A stretch of DNA of 42,290 bases from Deinococcus seoulensis (GCF_014648115.1 NZ_BMQM01000031.1:1-42290); one strand, 5' to 3'; shown: positions 1 to 7,932, numbered from the stretch's first letter. Numbers and translations are program-made. The notes: generated by a model not told the origin, from the letters alone.

Positions 1-1583
1 CACATCCTCATTCTGAGGTCAGAAGCCGTGCTGGACGTCCTTTTCTAAAACTGAAAGATGTCAGGTACCGCACCGGCGAGGGCTCGTGGCTGAACCGGTA
101 CGCGGGCACGGCCGTGATCACGGGCAGCAGCCGCAGCGAGGTGGGCCGCTACAAGCTGCAGGGCCTGCGGTACCGGCGACTGACCGAGGTGGAAGCCCGG
201 ACCCTGCTGCCCGAGGCGGACCTGGGGGCGCAGGTCCGGCAGCTGTTCACGGCCCTGATCGCCTCGGGGCAACTGGGGGGCACCCTGCAGGCACCGACGC
301 AGGAGAGCATCCCGGACCTGAACGTCACCAGCGCCGCCATCCACGGGAATTACTGGCCAGTCGCGAAATTGCTTGATGAGCGTCTCAGGGGCCGCAGCCG
401 CCAGACCCGCACGTACCTGAACGCCGACGGCAGCACCCAGAGTCGGGACGTGAACCCCGAGTGGGGCGTGAACGCGGACCTGCGCCCGGTGTTCGGGTAC
501 CCGGCCGGCACCCTGGTCATCGATGAGGCCGCGCTTGGTGTGGAGATCGACGGAATGGACACGGACAGCACCACCCTGGTCACGGACGTCCGGGTGATGT
601 TCACGCGCACCATGCCGCCCGGTCAGGTCATCTCACGGACGTTCCAGGATGGCGATGGACGCGACGCCGTGGCGCACCCGGAGGATGTCAGGGCGCCGGT
701 GGCTCTGACCCGGGAGTTCAACGTCGCGCCGCGCACGTTCGGGCAGGCGTGGCGGTCGCTGGCCCTTCCAGTCACCCCGGAGCTGTTCACCGGTCTCCCA
801 GGGAGCACGGTGACGGTGTCAGTCCGGTCGTTCGTGGCGCAGGAGGAGGCCACCATCGGCACGTTGACCGTGACTGGGGATGACGCTGCGCTGTGGGATG
901 GTCAGCCGGGCACGGCGGTCAGCATCACGGCGCCCAGTGGGGTCGTTGCTGTGGAGTACGCGCTGGAGGTGGCGTACCCGGCCGGGATGGCCCTCCCGGA
1001 TGGCTTCATGGCCCAGATGGAGAACGGAGGGCTGGGCGGCGTGACGCTGGTAGGTCAGAACCTGACGGTGACACCCACGCAGCATGTTTTCGTGGACGTG
1101 GCTCCACCACTTACGCCAACCCCGCCCGTCTACCTGCTGCCCGGCGTGACGCGTGACGTGCGCCTGGCGCCCGCCTGGGCGAGTGGGGGGAGGTTGGTGC
1201 TGCGCATCAATCACACCGACCTGTCGCAGCCGCTGGTCATCCGATCAGCGTGCCTGATCCGTGCCAGTCCGGAGTTGATGGCCGCCTCGACCACGCCCCT
1301 GGCCCGCACGCCCACCCTGAATCCCGTCACGGCTCGCCTGCCCGGCTGGAACCACAGCCCGGCTGCCACCGCGCAGCTGACTCTGCGCGGCCCGCTGGGC
1401 GAGGTCGTCGAGACGCGGGAGTTGCCCATCGAGCTGCTCGTGTACGACACCGACGATGACGGGGAACTGTTCACCGAGGTCCGTTGTGGGCAGCGGGATG
1501 AAGCCGAGGCACTCAGCTTCACGGCCGTGATCAGCGCCCGCGACCAGAACGCCACGACCGACGCCGTGCAGGCCAGCACATAA
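1..1583 (+). CDS. Prophage tail structural protein, 5'-partial
   Basis: The reading frame is open from the first complete codon at position 3 to the TAA at 1581-1583, so the gene starts before the window. A GTG at 114 exists but has no Shine-Dalgarno sequence, and the residues before it read like ordinary protein, so the gene is treated as truncated by the window edge. About 527 residues are visible. They are rich in Thr, Val and Gly, with beta-strand-like segments, as expected of a virion protein. No enzymatic motif was seen. The next gene starts 8 nt downstream with its SD overlapping this stop codon, and the tail-fibre gene follows, so a tail tip or tail-associated role is inferred from position. 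I do not recognise the family. Confidence 0.6.
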   Translation, partial: HPHSEVRSRAGRPFLKLKDVRYRTGEGSWLNRYAGTAVITGSSRSEVGRYKLQGLRYRRLTEVEARTLLPEADLGAQVRQLFTALIASGQLGGTLQAPTQESIPDLNVTSAAIHGNYWPVAKLLDERLRGRSRQTRTYLNADGSTQSRDVNPEWGVNADLRPVFGYPAGTLVIDEAALGVEIDGMDTDSTTLVTDVRVMFTRTMPPGQVISRTFQDGDGRDAVAHPEDVRAPVALTREFNVAPRTFGQAWRSLALPVTPELFTGLPGSTVTVSVRSFVAQEEATIGTLTVTGDDAALWDGQPGTAVSITAPSGVVAVEYALEVAYPAGMALPDGFMAQMENGGLGGVTLVGQNLTVTPTQHVFVDVAPPLTPTPPVYLLPGVTRDVRLAPAWASGGRLVLRINHTDLSQPLVIRSACLIRASPELMAASTTPLARTPTLNPVTARLPGWNHSPAATAQLTLRGPLGEVVETRELPIELLVYDTDDDGELFTEVRCGQRDEAEALSFTAVISARDQNATTDAVQAST

Positions 1584-1591
1584 GGAGGCCC

Positions 1592-2260
1592 ATGACGATA
1601 CTCACCGCTCGCCTGCCACCCCTCCTGCCGGACCTGACGCCGCCGGAAGCGCTGCCCCCCTCCCTCGTGGTGGGGGGCGTGATCTACCTGCCCAGCGAGG
1701 GACCACACCCGGTCAGCGTGACCCGCGCGGGCCTGGACGTGCCGCTGAACACCACGCCCCGCCAGACGGCACGCGGGCGCACCTGGGCGTCCGGAAGCCG
1801 CCGCCCGAAACCCGTGCAACTGGCCCTGACGTTCCGGGTGGAAGGCACGGACGCACGGGACGCGGGCCTGCGCGCCCGCCGCTGGCACGCCCTGGCCCTC
1901 GCCGCCACCGAGTACGGCGAGGGGGCCAGCAGCGTCACTCTCCTGGACGTCCTCGACCAGCAGGAACCGTTCGGGGAGGGCAACACCCGCACCTTCCGTG
2001 TCACGTACCTGCTGGCTGACCCGCTGTGGCGCCTGGACGACCAGGGCGACCCGTGGCCCACCCCGCTGCCCATCACGGGCGTCCTCGGGAACTACCCGCT
2101 GGGCATGCTGCACGCCGTGCAGGAAGGACCGGGTTTCTACGACGTGGAACCGCTGGGCGGCGTGACCGTCACGGACGCCCCGCCGGACGCCTTCGCGCAC
2201 CCGGACGCCACCTTCACCTACTCACTGATCGAGGTCACTGATGACGAACCCAACCCGTAA
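1592..2260 (+). CDS. Prophage tail-associated protein, possibly distal-tail (Dit)-like
   Basis: A 222-residue protein. The ATG at 1592 is preceded by a strong AAGGAGG that overlaps the stop of the previous gene. Its 3' end overlaps the tail-fibre start by 20 nt, indicating translational coupling. The middle (about residues 60-150) has the alternating hydrophobic pattern of a beta-rich virion domain, with a stretch near residue 68 (PVQLALTFRV) and another near 138 (RTFRVTYLLADPLW). Such segments occur in distal-tail or baseplate hub proteins, and the position just before the fibre suits that role, but no diagnostic motif was seen. The structural assignment is reasonable; the specific Dit-like guess is weak. 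Confidence 0.55.
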   Translation: MTILTARLPPLLPDLTPPEALPPSLVVGGVIYLPSEGPHPVSVTRAGLDVPLNTTPRQTARGRTWASGSRRPKPVQLALTFRVEGTDARDAGLRARRWHALALAATEYGEGASSVTLLDVLDQQEPFGEGNTRTFRVTYLLADPLWRLDDQGDPWPTPLPITGVLGNYPLGMLHAVQEGPGFYDVEPLGGVTVTDAPPDAFAHPDATFTYSLIEVTDDEPNP

Positions 2261-4937
2261 ACGCGTGGTCACCCTGGACGACCTGAACGTCCTGAACCAG
2301 AACGCCGCGTACGCCCGGCAGAAAGGCGAGGAGGCCAGCGTCGCCGCGCACCAGGCGAACACGGCCCGTCAGACCCTCGAACCGCTCGGCGAAGCGACCA
2401 GGGCAGCCGGTGAGTACGCCACCCAGGCCGCCCAGGCGGCAACCCTGGCGAAGAACAACGCCACGGCCGCCGCCGTGCAGGCCAGTCAGGCCGCCGGGGA
2501 GGCGGTGGTGGCCGCTGAACTGGCCGAAGGAGCTGCTGGTAGCGCGAACCAGGCGGCGGGCGCGGCGACGACCGCCGCGCAACGGGTCACGGACGCCGTG
2601 CTGGACCTGACCGATATCAAGGACGATATCGCGCAGCAGACGGCAGATACCCTCGCGCAGTTCGAGGCTCAGGCAACCGCCAAAATTGGCGAGGTGGACG
2701 CCGCCATCGCCGCCACGCAGAACGGCGCACGCATCGCCAACGCCGTGGCGACCATCACGCCGACCCTCACCAGCACCAGCACCGGCTCCGAGAGTGCGCT
2801 CACCTACTCCACCGGCAGCATCATCACCGCCTGGGGGTTCCCGGTCGGTACGCGCACCAACTTCAACCGCGTGTCGTTCAACATCCAGCCGCACGCCGCG
2901 CCGATCACGCGGGTTCGGGTGCGCGTAAAAAATGGCGGGTATGAGGGTACCGTCGTTGCTGACGTGATCCTGAACGTCACCACCACCGTGGGCGTAAAAT
3001 CCCTCATCACGGCAGAGTTCTCGCTGGTCGCCACTGCGGACTGGGTGGAATGGTTCTGCGACCAGCCGACCGGGTTCTTCAAACTCGTGGACGGCACGCT
3101 GCCGGGCAGCCTCCGGTTCGCGAACGGTGGCAGCACCACCGACACCACGCTCGGGCCTGGGCAGGCCAGCATCGGCAGCATCACGTTCACGTTCGCGGAC
3201 TACTCGGCCAGCACGGTCACGCCCCGCCCCACGTGGACGGACCTGATAAACGCTGAACTGGGGTACGAGCGGGACGCCGTGGCGACCCTCGGGACGGTCG
3301 AGGATCAACTCACCACCCTGACCGGGGAGAGCCTCAACAGCACCAAGGCGCTCAATACCCTCGCCACGAGCGGGAGCCAGTTCTACGGGTTCGGATTTCC
3401 CGTCGGCGCGAAACAGAATTTCAACTACATCGAGTTCAACGTCCTCCAGGTCTCGGACTCCAAACCCGTCACGCGCCTGCGGGTGCGCCTGCGCCAGACG
3501 AACGGCAGCGGCACGATCCTCGCAGAGAAACTGCTGACCGTGCGGGGCGTGACGGGCGCACGCACCCTGGCCCGCTGGAAACTCGGCAGCACCATTGCCA
3601 ATGCCAGCGCCACCCCGCTGTGGCTGGAGGTATTCGCGGACGGCTGGATCGGGTACGCCGGGGTGTACACCGGCACCGGAACCGCTGAGTATGTGCCCCC
3701 CACCTACCCGGCTGCGCGGTTCGTCGCGGGGTCCACGCCCAGCGTTGATGCAGCGCTCGCCGTGGATTTCAGCCCGCCCGGCAACATCTGGGCGCGGTTC
3801 GGGCTGAGCAGCACCCGCGCCCTGGCCCTGAACAACAGTTTCGTGCGGGGCATCACGGACACGATCAACCCCGTGCAACCCTGGACGCCCACCAGCATCC
3901 TGCCGAGCACCCTCTACGCTGTGGAAGGGCAGGAGTTGAGCGTGTACTGGGACTCCGTACTCAACCTGCCGGGCGAACTCGCGGAGTACGACATCGCGTT
4001 CTATACCGGCACCGGGAAGGGCTTGCTGCACAATCGCCGCTGGGCGTGGACGCCGACTGCGGCAGATGCAGGGACCACCGTGGGCGCGACCCTGTTCGTG
4101 AAACGCTTCGGCGTGACGGTGCTGGAGGCCGCCACATCCATCCAGGTGACGGGCCTGAGTACCGCTGCCAGCACGCGCAAAACGCTCGTCATCGGGGACA
4201 GCATCACCAACCGGGGCGTGTGGATGAGCGAGGTGATCCGCCTGACGCAGCGCGGGACGGACCCGCTGGACCTGACGAGCATCGGCACCCGCGCGGGCAC
4301 GGAAGTCCCGGTAGGAAACCCTGCCGTGAGCACCGAGGGCTGGGAGGGTAAGACCATCGCGTTCCACTACGCCGACCCGCTCAGCAATTTCACGTTCAAC
4401 GGCACGGACCCGGCTGGCACAGTGTTTTCGTTCAGCCAGTACCTCACGGCGAACGGGTTCAGCATGAGCGCGGGCGACCTCGTGGCCGTGCACCTCGGCA
4501 CGAACGACCTGGGGCCAGCGGCGACCGTCGCGGACGCCAACACCAAAATCAGCGAGATGGTCACGCAGGTGGAGGCCATGATCGCCAACATCTGCGCCGC
4601 CGTGCCGGGCATCAACGTGGGCGTGATCGTGCCCATCCAGCCGGGCACGCGCCGCCCCAGGACCGCGCTGCACACGTACCAGCGGCTCTGGCAGCAGCGC
4701 ATCCTGCGAACGTTCGGCGGGCGCACCGCGCAGAACATCTACGTGATCCCAATGGCACACGCACTGGACACGGATTACGGCTACCCCTACGTGATCGAGC
4801 CGGTCTCGGCGCGTTCGGCGGCGCTGACCACCCCGATGACGCAGGTGCGCCTGACCGACTGGATTCACCCCAACGTGAGCGGGTATTTCCAGATGGCAGA
4901 TGCGTTCTATGCGTTTGTCAAATGGCTGTGGCGCTGA
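2241..4937 (+). CDS. Prophage tail fibre with C-terminal SGNH/GDSL hydrolase domain
   Basis: An 898-residue modular protein. Residues about 1-165 are Ala/Gln-rich and heptad-like (AAQAATLAKNNATAAAVQAS), as in trimeric fibre shafts. Residues about 190-340 and 375-530 contain two copies of one beta-rich module, each beginning GFPVG (residues 199 and 385). The C-terminus is an SGNH hydrolase: block I GDSI at 652-655 supplies the nucleophilic Ser, block III HLGTND is near 750-755, and block V has D873 and H876 in DWIHP. SGNH domains on phage fibres commonly de-esterify or deacetylate host surface polysaccharide, so receptor processing is likely. The ATG overlaps the previous gene. The length and modules are complete, with no sign of decay. 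Confidence 0.85.
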   Translation: MTNPTRKRVVTLDDLNVLNQNAAYARQKGEEASVAAHQANTARQTLEPLGEATRAAGEYATQAAQAATLAKNNATAAAVQASQAAGEAVVAAELAEGAAGSANQAAGAATTAAQRVTDAVLDLTDIKDDIAQQTADTLAQFEAQATAKIGEVDAAIAATQNGARIANAVATITPTLTSTSTGSESALTYSTGSIITAWGFPVGTRTNFNRVSFNIQPHAAPITRVRVRVKNGGYEGTVVADVILNVTTTVGVKSLITAEFSLVATADWVEWFCDQPTGFFKLVDGTLPGSLRFANGGSTTDTTLGPGQASIGSITFTFADYSASTVTPRPTWTDLINAELGYERDAVATLGTVEDQLTTLTGESLNSTKALNTLATSGSQFYGFGFPVGAKQNFNYIEFNVLQVSDSKPVTRLRVRLRQTNGSGTILAEKLLTVRGVTGARTLARWKLGSTIANASATPLWLEVFADGWIGYAGVYTGTGTAEYVPPTYPAARFVAGSTPSVDAALAVDFSPPGNIWARFGLSSTRALALNNSFVRGITDTINPVQPWTPTSILPSTLYAVEGQELSVYWDSVLNLPGELAEYDIAFYTGTGKGLLHNRRWAWTPTAADAGTTVGATLFVKRFGVTVLEAATSIQVTGLSTAASTRKTLVIGDSITNRGVWMSEVIRLTQRGTDPLDLTSIGTRAGTEVPVGNPAVSTEGWEGKTIAFHYADPLSNFTFNGTDPAGTVFSFSQYLTANGFSMSAGDLVAVHLGTNDLGPAATVADANTKISEMVTQVEAMIANICAAVPGINVGVIVPIQPGTRRPRTALHTYQRLWQQRILRTFGGRTAQNIYVIPMAHALDTDYGYPYVIEPVSARSAALTTPMTQVRLTDWIHPNVSGYFQMADAFYAFVKWLWR

Positions 4938-4955
4938 TCCCACACACAGAGTGGC

Positions 4956-4969
4956 TAAACTCAGGTATG
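4956..4969 (+). promoter_or_regulatory. Leaderless-type -10 box before the prophage metallopeptidase gene
   Basis: TAAACT (4956-4961) is followed after 5 nt by the ATG at 4967. This is close to the 6-8 nt spacing of leaderless promoters elsewhere in the window. No good -35 was found. It would give the AT-rich insert its own promoter independent of the tail operon. Confidence 0.4.
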
Positions 4970-5950
4970 AATCGTGAAGACCTCAGGGCAAAACTCAGTC
5001 TGCACTACGACCTCCTGCCTGATGTTCATGATTCGAATGGGTATGCCGACGCTTTGGCACCCGCGCTTCATCTTTTGCCCAGCTTGCATGACGCATATCA
5101 GTTCGAAAGGGAAGTCCATGTTTTCATCTGGAGCCGGGATGTGGTCAATGCGCGGGCTGTTTATGTTGATGGTGCCTATGCTATCTTAATTTGCTCTGGC
5201 ATGATTGATTTCGCGCGAGGACAGCTAGAGATTTTTTATCCTGAAGGTGAAGAAATTTCTGTTGGGGCATCGCTCCTGAATCGCAGGATGTTGCTGCAAA
5301 TCTACATAGCGTATGTCTTATTCCATGAATACACCCATGCAGCTCGTGGACATTTAGATTATCAGAAGGCTAATCATCTGAGTCTCGTGGAGGCTGATTT
5401 TAAAGCCCTTGAATTTGACGCTGATGCTTTTGCATCAGCAATGACGTATCGACTTGTGCAGCATATTCTCAAAGGCTTTAGTGATGATGTTATAATGTCA
5501 TTGGTGCTAACTTCTATTTACTGGCCCCTGCGCGTGTTGGCTGGATTGGAAATTAGGGTGTGGCTGTCGTCGACACATCCGAGCCCAGCTGCAAGACTCG
5601 GGGTAATTCATGGAAAATTGATCAGCATGGATAATATTGTCCCACCCGGCATTCCAGCTGATCCTGTCCTGACGCGGCAGCGAGTGGAATTGACAGCGAC
5701 CGTGTTGATGGATTTGGAAGACAGATTTTATCGTAGTCACAATGTGCAGCGGGATTCCTCATTCCTCTATAATCTTTTCGATTCAAAAGGACCCTGGTTA
5801 AGTGAGGTTCTTGAGTGCTCAGCACACTGGCCTACGATTGAGCAAAAAGTGCTTGCATGTGAGGTGAATTCAAATGAGCGACAAAGGATGGATTGGCGAT
5901 TTGAAGATGGGCGATTCTGTGCTGGTTGGTATGGGTCCATGGACGCCTGA
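4967..5950 (+). CDS. Putative zinc metallopeptidase (HExxH), prophage cargo gene
   Basis: A 327-residue protein from the ATG at 4967. A longer in-frame start at 4922 lies inside the fibre gene without an SD. It carries the zinc-binding helix HEYTH at residues 120-124, followed by E149xxxD153 in EFDADAFA, the usual place for the third zinc ligand in gluzincin-type peptidases such as M48. No clear signal peptide or strong transmembrane set is visible, so the protein is probably cytoplasmic. The gene is visibly AT-rich, with codon use (many AAT, TTT, GAT) unlike the flanking phage and host genes, indicating separate acquisition. Its start overlaps nothing but lies 29 nt after the fibre stop; its 3' end overlaps the next gene by 77 nt. 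Phage-exclusion proteases such as Lit also use HExxH, but homology to Lit is not claimed. Confidence 0.65.
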   Translation: MNREDLRAKLSLHYDLLPDVHDSNGYADALAPALHLLPSLHDAYQFEREVHVFIWSRDVVNARAVYVDGAYAILICSGMIDFARGQLEIFYPEGEEISVGASLLNRRMLLQIYIAYVLFHEYTHAARGHLDYQKANHLSLVEADFKALEFDADAFASAMTYRLVQHILKGFSDDVIMSLVLTSIYWPLRVLAGLEIRVWLSSTHPSPAARLGVIHGKLISMDNIVPPGIPADPVLTRQRVELTATVLMDLEDRFYRSHNVQRDSSFLYNLFDSKGPWLSEVLECSAHWPTIEQKVLACEVNSNERQRMDWRFEDGRFCAGWYGSMDA

Positions 5951-6113
5951 TCTTTTGTCTGGAACGGTTGTCGAAATTATTCATTCGTCGTTCTTTTACG
6001 TGAAAATTCAAGTCGGGAAAGAAGTCCTTTCCTTCGACGCGTTCGGAACTGAAATCAGTCCTTGGCCGGTGATTGACGGTTCGTACCTTGCCCGACCTCA
6101 ACGCGTCAATTGA
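5874..6113 (+). CDS. Small uncharacterised protein paired with the metallopeptidase
   Basis: A 79-residue ORF. The ATG at 5874 is preceded by a good SD (GAGGTGA, 5861-5867) at 6-nt spacing. It overlaps the end of the metallopeptidase gene by 77 nt in a different frame and shares its AT-rich composition. The sequence (KMGDSVLVGMGPWTPDLLSG, then VVEII...FFYVKIQVG) has the short beta-strand rhythm of an SH3-like or KOW-like barrel, but no family is recognised. The large overlap suggests co-translation and a functional link such as partner, inhibitor or substrate recogniser; this is inference. Terminator-like hairpins follow at 6178 and 6271. Confidence 0.6.
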   Translation: MSDKGWIGDLKMGDSVLVGMGPWTPDLLSGTVVEIIHSSFFYVKIQVGKEVLSFDAFGTEISPWPVIDGSYLARPQRVN

Positions 6114-6177
6114 CCCTGTTCATTTATCCCGCACCACACAGAATCAGGCCCGGTATCAGGCCCTGAACACAGCAGAA

Positions 6178-6209
6178 AACGCCGCTTCCCTCCCCAGGGT
6201 CGCGGCGTT
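6178..6209 (+). terminator. Hairpin after the AT-rich prophage insert
   Basis: AACGCCGC (6178-6185) pairs with GCGGCGTT (6202-6209) across a 16-nt loop. No T tract follows. It lies 64 nt after the 79-residue gene, where a cargo cassette would end. Confidence 0.4.
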
Positions 6210-6270
6210 CTGGTTCACGGGTCGAGTTCTCCAACCGGCCCCGTGAAGACAGCGTAGCGCCACACGAACA

Positions 6271-6293
6271 AGGGCGAGTCATTGACTCGCCCT
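6271..6293. terminator. Near-perfect palindrome, likely hairpin terminator
   Basis: AGGGCGAGTCA (6271-6281) is the exact reverse complement of 6283-6293, with one central base. As RNA it folds to a 9-bp stem with a 5-nt loop. No T tract follows. It could instead be a protein-binding operator. Confidence 0.4.
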
Positions 6294-6363
6294 ATCCACT
6301 TGGAACACCTATGACCCATCACGCCCGTGACGGCCCCCACAATCCATCCGCCTCCTCCAACCG

Positions 6364-6400
6364 ACCGCCAGTGCTCCGGCCCACTGGCGGTTCTTCATTC
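6364..6400 (+). terminator. Rho-independent terminator upstream of the lysis genes
   Basis: ACCGCCAGTG (6364-6373) pairs perfectly with CACTGGCGGT (6382-6391) across an 8-nt loop, and the T-rich TTCTTCATTC follows. It separates the insert region from the lysis cassette. The stretch 6114-6455 holds this and two other hairpins but no convincing gene. Confidence 0.65.
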
Positions 6401-6423
6401 CTGGCCGGAACACCGGGAGGCTC

Positions 6424-6459
6424 ATGACCCCACCTGCACCCCCACAAGGATCCCCATGA
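6424..6459 (+). other. 11-codon ORF overlapping the start of the first lysis gene
   Basis: ATG at 6424 follows a GGGAGG. It encodes MTPPAPPQGSP, and its TGA (6457-6459) overlaps the ATG of the membrane protein at 6456 (ATGA). It also contains the AAGGA that serves the downstream gene. It may be a coupling ORF or chance. Confidence 0.3.
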
Positions 6460-6647
6460 AAGACCCACTGGTTGTGCTGACCTGGATCGTCGGCGCCATG
6501 CTCCTGCTCGTCTTCGGCCGGTACGCCGTGACCGGACAGCTCGACGAGAAAGTCCTCACCGGGATGGGCACCATCCTGGGCGGCCTGATTACCGCGCTGG
6601 CCACGCGGAAAAAAGGCGGTGACGATGATGGCAGTCCCAATCCTTGA
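6456..6647 (+). CDS. Small membrane protein, holin-like candidate
   Basis: A 63-residue protein. The ATG at 6456 follows AAGGA (6446-6450); a longer in-frame start at 6327 crosses a terminator and is less likely. The N-terminal half is a hydrophobic helix (residues about 5-24, LVVLTWIVGAMLLLVFGRYA). A second moderately hydrophobic Gly-rich segment (GMGTILGGLITALA) follows, and the protein ends in a charged tail, KKGGDDDGS. Small size, one or two membrane segments, a charged C-terminus and a position upstream of the endolysin are holin features, but holins share little sequence and two similar-sized membrane proteins follow. The 3' end overlaps the next gene. Confidence 0.55.
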   Translation: MKDPLVVLTWIVGAMLLLVFGRYAVTGQLDEKVLTGMGTILGGLITALATRKKGGDDDGSPNP

Positions 6648-6984
6648 CCTGATGGCCGCCCTGGCCCTGCTGACGTTCGCGGCGGGTGTCGGTGGGGTCA
6701 CGTACCGCGCCGTGCTGCTCCTGGTGCAACTGGTCCCACCGAAAGCGTGGTGGGTGCACCGTGGCATCCTGCTCGTCATTCTCGCGGCCGGTTACCTCGC
6801 GCTGATGCTGCTGGACGTGCCGAGCGTCCTGGCGAACCTGCGCGGCGCAGGAACGGGCGCGACACCACAGAGCGTCGTGCGCACCAGTGTGTTTGCCGGG
6901 TGGCTGTGGACGCTGAACACGATTCTGCTCATGCTGGCACGCGGGAAACTGGGTGCGCAGCCGAACATCTGGAGGAAACGGTGA
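6625..6984 (+). CDS. Small multi-pass membrane protein in the phage lysis region
   Basis: A 119-residue protein from the ATG at 6625, 8 nt after AAGG; GTG 6619 and ATG 6628 are alternatives in the same frame. There are three hydrophobic segments: residues about 5-29 (DLMAALALLTFAAGVGGVTY), about 42-62 (WWVHRGILLVILAAGYLALM) and about 90-107 (VFAGWLWTLNTILLMLA). It overlaps the preceding holin-like gene and, by 4 nt (GTGA), the following one, so all three are translationally coupled. It could be a holin, an antiholin or a membrane accessory protein. No family is recognised. Confidence 0.55.
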   Translation: MMAVPILDLMAALALLTFAAGVGGVTYRAVLLLVQLVPPKAWWVHRGILLVILAAGYLALMLLDVPSVLANLRGAGTGATPQSVVRTSVFAGWLWTLNTILLMLARGKLGAQPNIWRKR

Positions 6985-7325
6985 ACGGATCACTGATCGG
7001 ATTGCTGCTGCTCGCCATCTCGCTCGGGGTGGCGAGTGTCACGTGCTGGCGGCACTGCACGACGCCTGCCGGTCGGGTACTGCCGGGCCTGCTGACGCTG
7101 GCGTACTACCTGGCGCTGTGGTTCTGGCCACACCCGGCCCTCCGGGCCGCTGAGATCGGCGGGCCGCCCCCGCTCCTGCAGGATCAACTGCGCCTGGTGC
7201 TGCTGGGACTGGCCCTGATCGTCACGACCGCGAAGCTCAGCTGGCGGATCACGCAGGGCCGCGAACGGGAACGCGCCCTGGAACGCCGGGTGCGGGAGCT
7301 GGAAAGGGGAGAGCATGCAGATTGA
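6981..7325 (+). CDS. Small membrane protein with charged C-terminal helix, lysis region
   Basis: A 114-residue protein. The GTG at 6981 has GGAGGA (6971-6976) upstream and overlaps the preceding stop as GTGA. Three hydrophobic stretches lie at about residues 4-22, 35-52 and 70-87. A strongly charged coiled-coil-like tail follows (residues about 95-112, RERERALERRVRELERGE). Its 3' end overlaps the endolysin start by 11 nt. A membrane protein plus charged helix just before a lysin resembles spanin or holin-accessory arrangements only in layout, since Deinococcus envelopes differ from E. coli. The function is unknown. Confidence 0.5.
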   Translation: MNGSLIGLLLLAISLGVASVTCWRHCTTPAGRVLPGLLTLAYYLALWFWPHPALRAAEIGGPPPLLQDQLRLVLLGLALIVTTAKLSWRITQGRERERALERRVRELERGEHAD

Positions 7326-7932
7326 ACAGCGTCCGGCGCACCCTGGCAACTACACCAGGGGCCGCACCGCGAAGATCGACCGGATCGTGATTCACGTCGC
7401 GGACGGCACGTACGGCGGGACGCTCAGCTGGTTCGCGCAGGACGCTGCGCCCGCCAGCGCTCATTACACCGTCGCCACGGACGGCCGCACCGGTCAGAGC
7501 ATCCAGGAAGGGGACACCGCCTGGCATGCGGGCGACTGGCGCATGAACGCCCGCAGCATCGGCATCGAGCACGAAGGCATGCCCAGCCGGGGACCCTGGA
7601 CGCCCAGCGCGGCCCAGCTACAGGCCAGCGCCCAGGTGGTGGCGGGCATCTGCCAGCGGCATGGCATCCTCGTAGACCGTGCGCACATCATCGGGCACAG
7701 CGATGTGAACCCGGACCGCAAGGCCCGTCAGGGCTGCCCCGGCCCGACCTGGCCGTGGGATGCGTACCTGAACATGATCCGCGAGATCCTCAACCCGGCC
7801 CCCCAGCCTGGGCACGTGAAGGACGGCCAGGAGCAACGGCCCGTCCGGCTCTTCGACCCCCGTACGAACCAGCAGGTGGGGGAGGGCACGCTGATCGAGG
7901 GGACCGACAAGATCTACCTGAAGGTCAAGTAG
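7315..7932 (+). CDS. Endolysin: N-acetylmuramoyl-L-alanine amidase (Amidase_2)
   Basis: A 205-residue enzyme predicted to cut the bond between N-acetylmuramic acid and L-alanine in peptidoglycan during phage lysis. Residues about 20-150 form an Amidase_2 (T7 lysozyme/PGRP-like) domain. Zinc ligands visible are H27 (IVIHVADG), H128 (IIGHSD) and C141 (GCPGPTWPWD), with the typical SAHYTV strand between them and GIEHEG near the active site. A C-terminal region (about 165-205) is short and may be a linker or wall-binding extension. There is no signal peptide, so export would depend on a holin, consistent with the three small membrane proteins just upstream. A hairpin follows at 7978. Confidence 0.9.
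   Translation: MQIEQRPAHPGNYTRGRTAKIDRIVIHVADGTYGGTLSWFAQDAAPASAHYTVATDGRTGQSIQEGDTAWHAGDWRMNARSIGIEHEGMPSRGPWTPSAAQLQASAQVVAGICQRHGILVDRAHIIGHSDVNPDRKARQGCPGPTWPWDAYLNMIREILNPAPQPGHVKDGQEQRPVRLFDPRTNQQVGEGTLIEGTDKIYLKVK

Noticed and set aside
2235..4943. Long open frame on the - strand opposite the tail fibre
   Set aside because: Mirror of the real gene's high-GC codon use; its translation has no domain sense while the + strand product has coiled-coil and SGNH motifs.
6311..6424. 38-codon ORF upstream of the lysis genes
   Set aside because: It has no SD and spans the strong terminator at 6364-6391, so it is unlikely to be translated.
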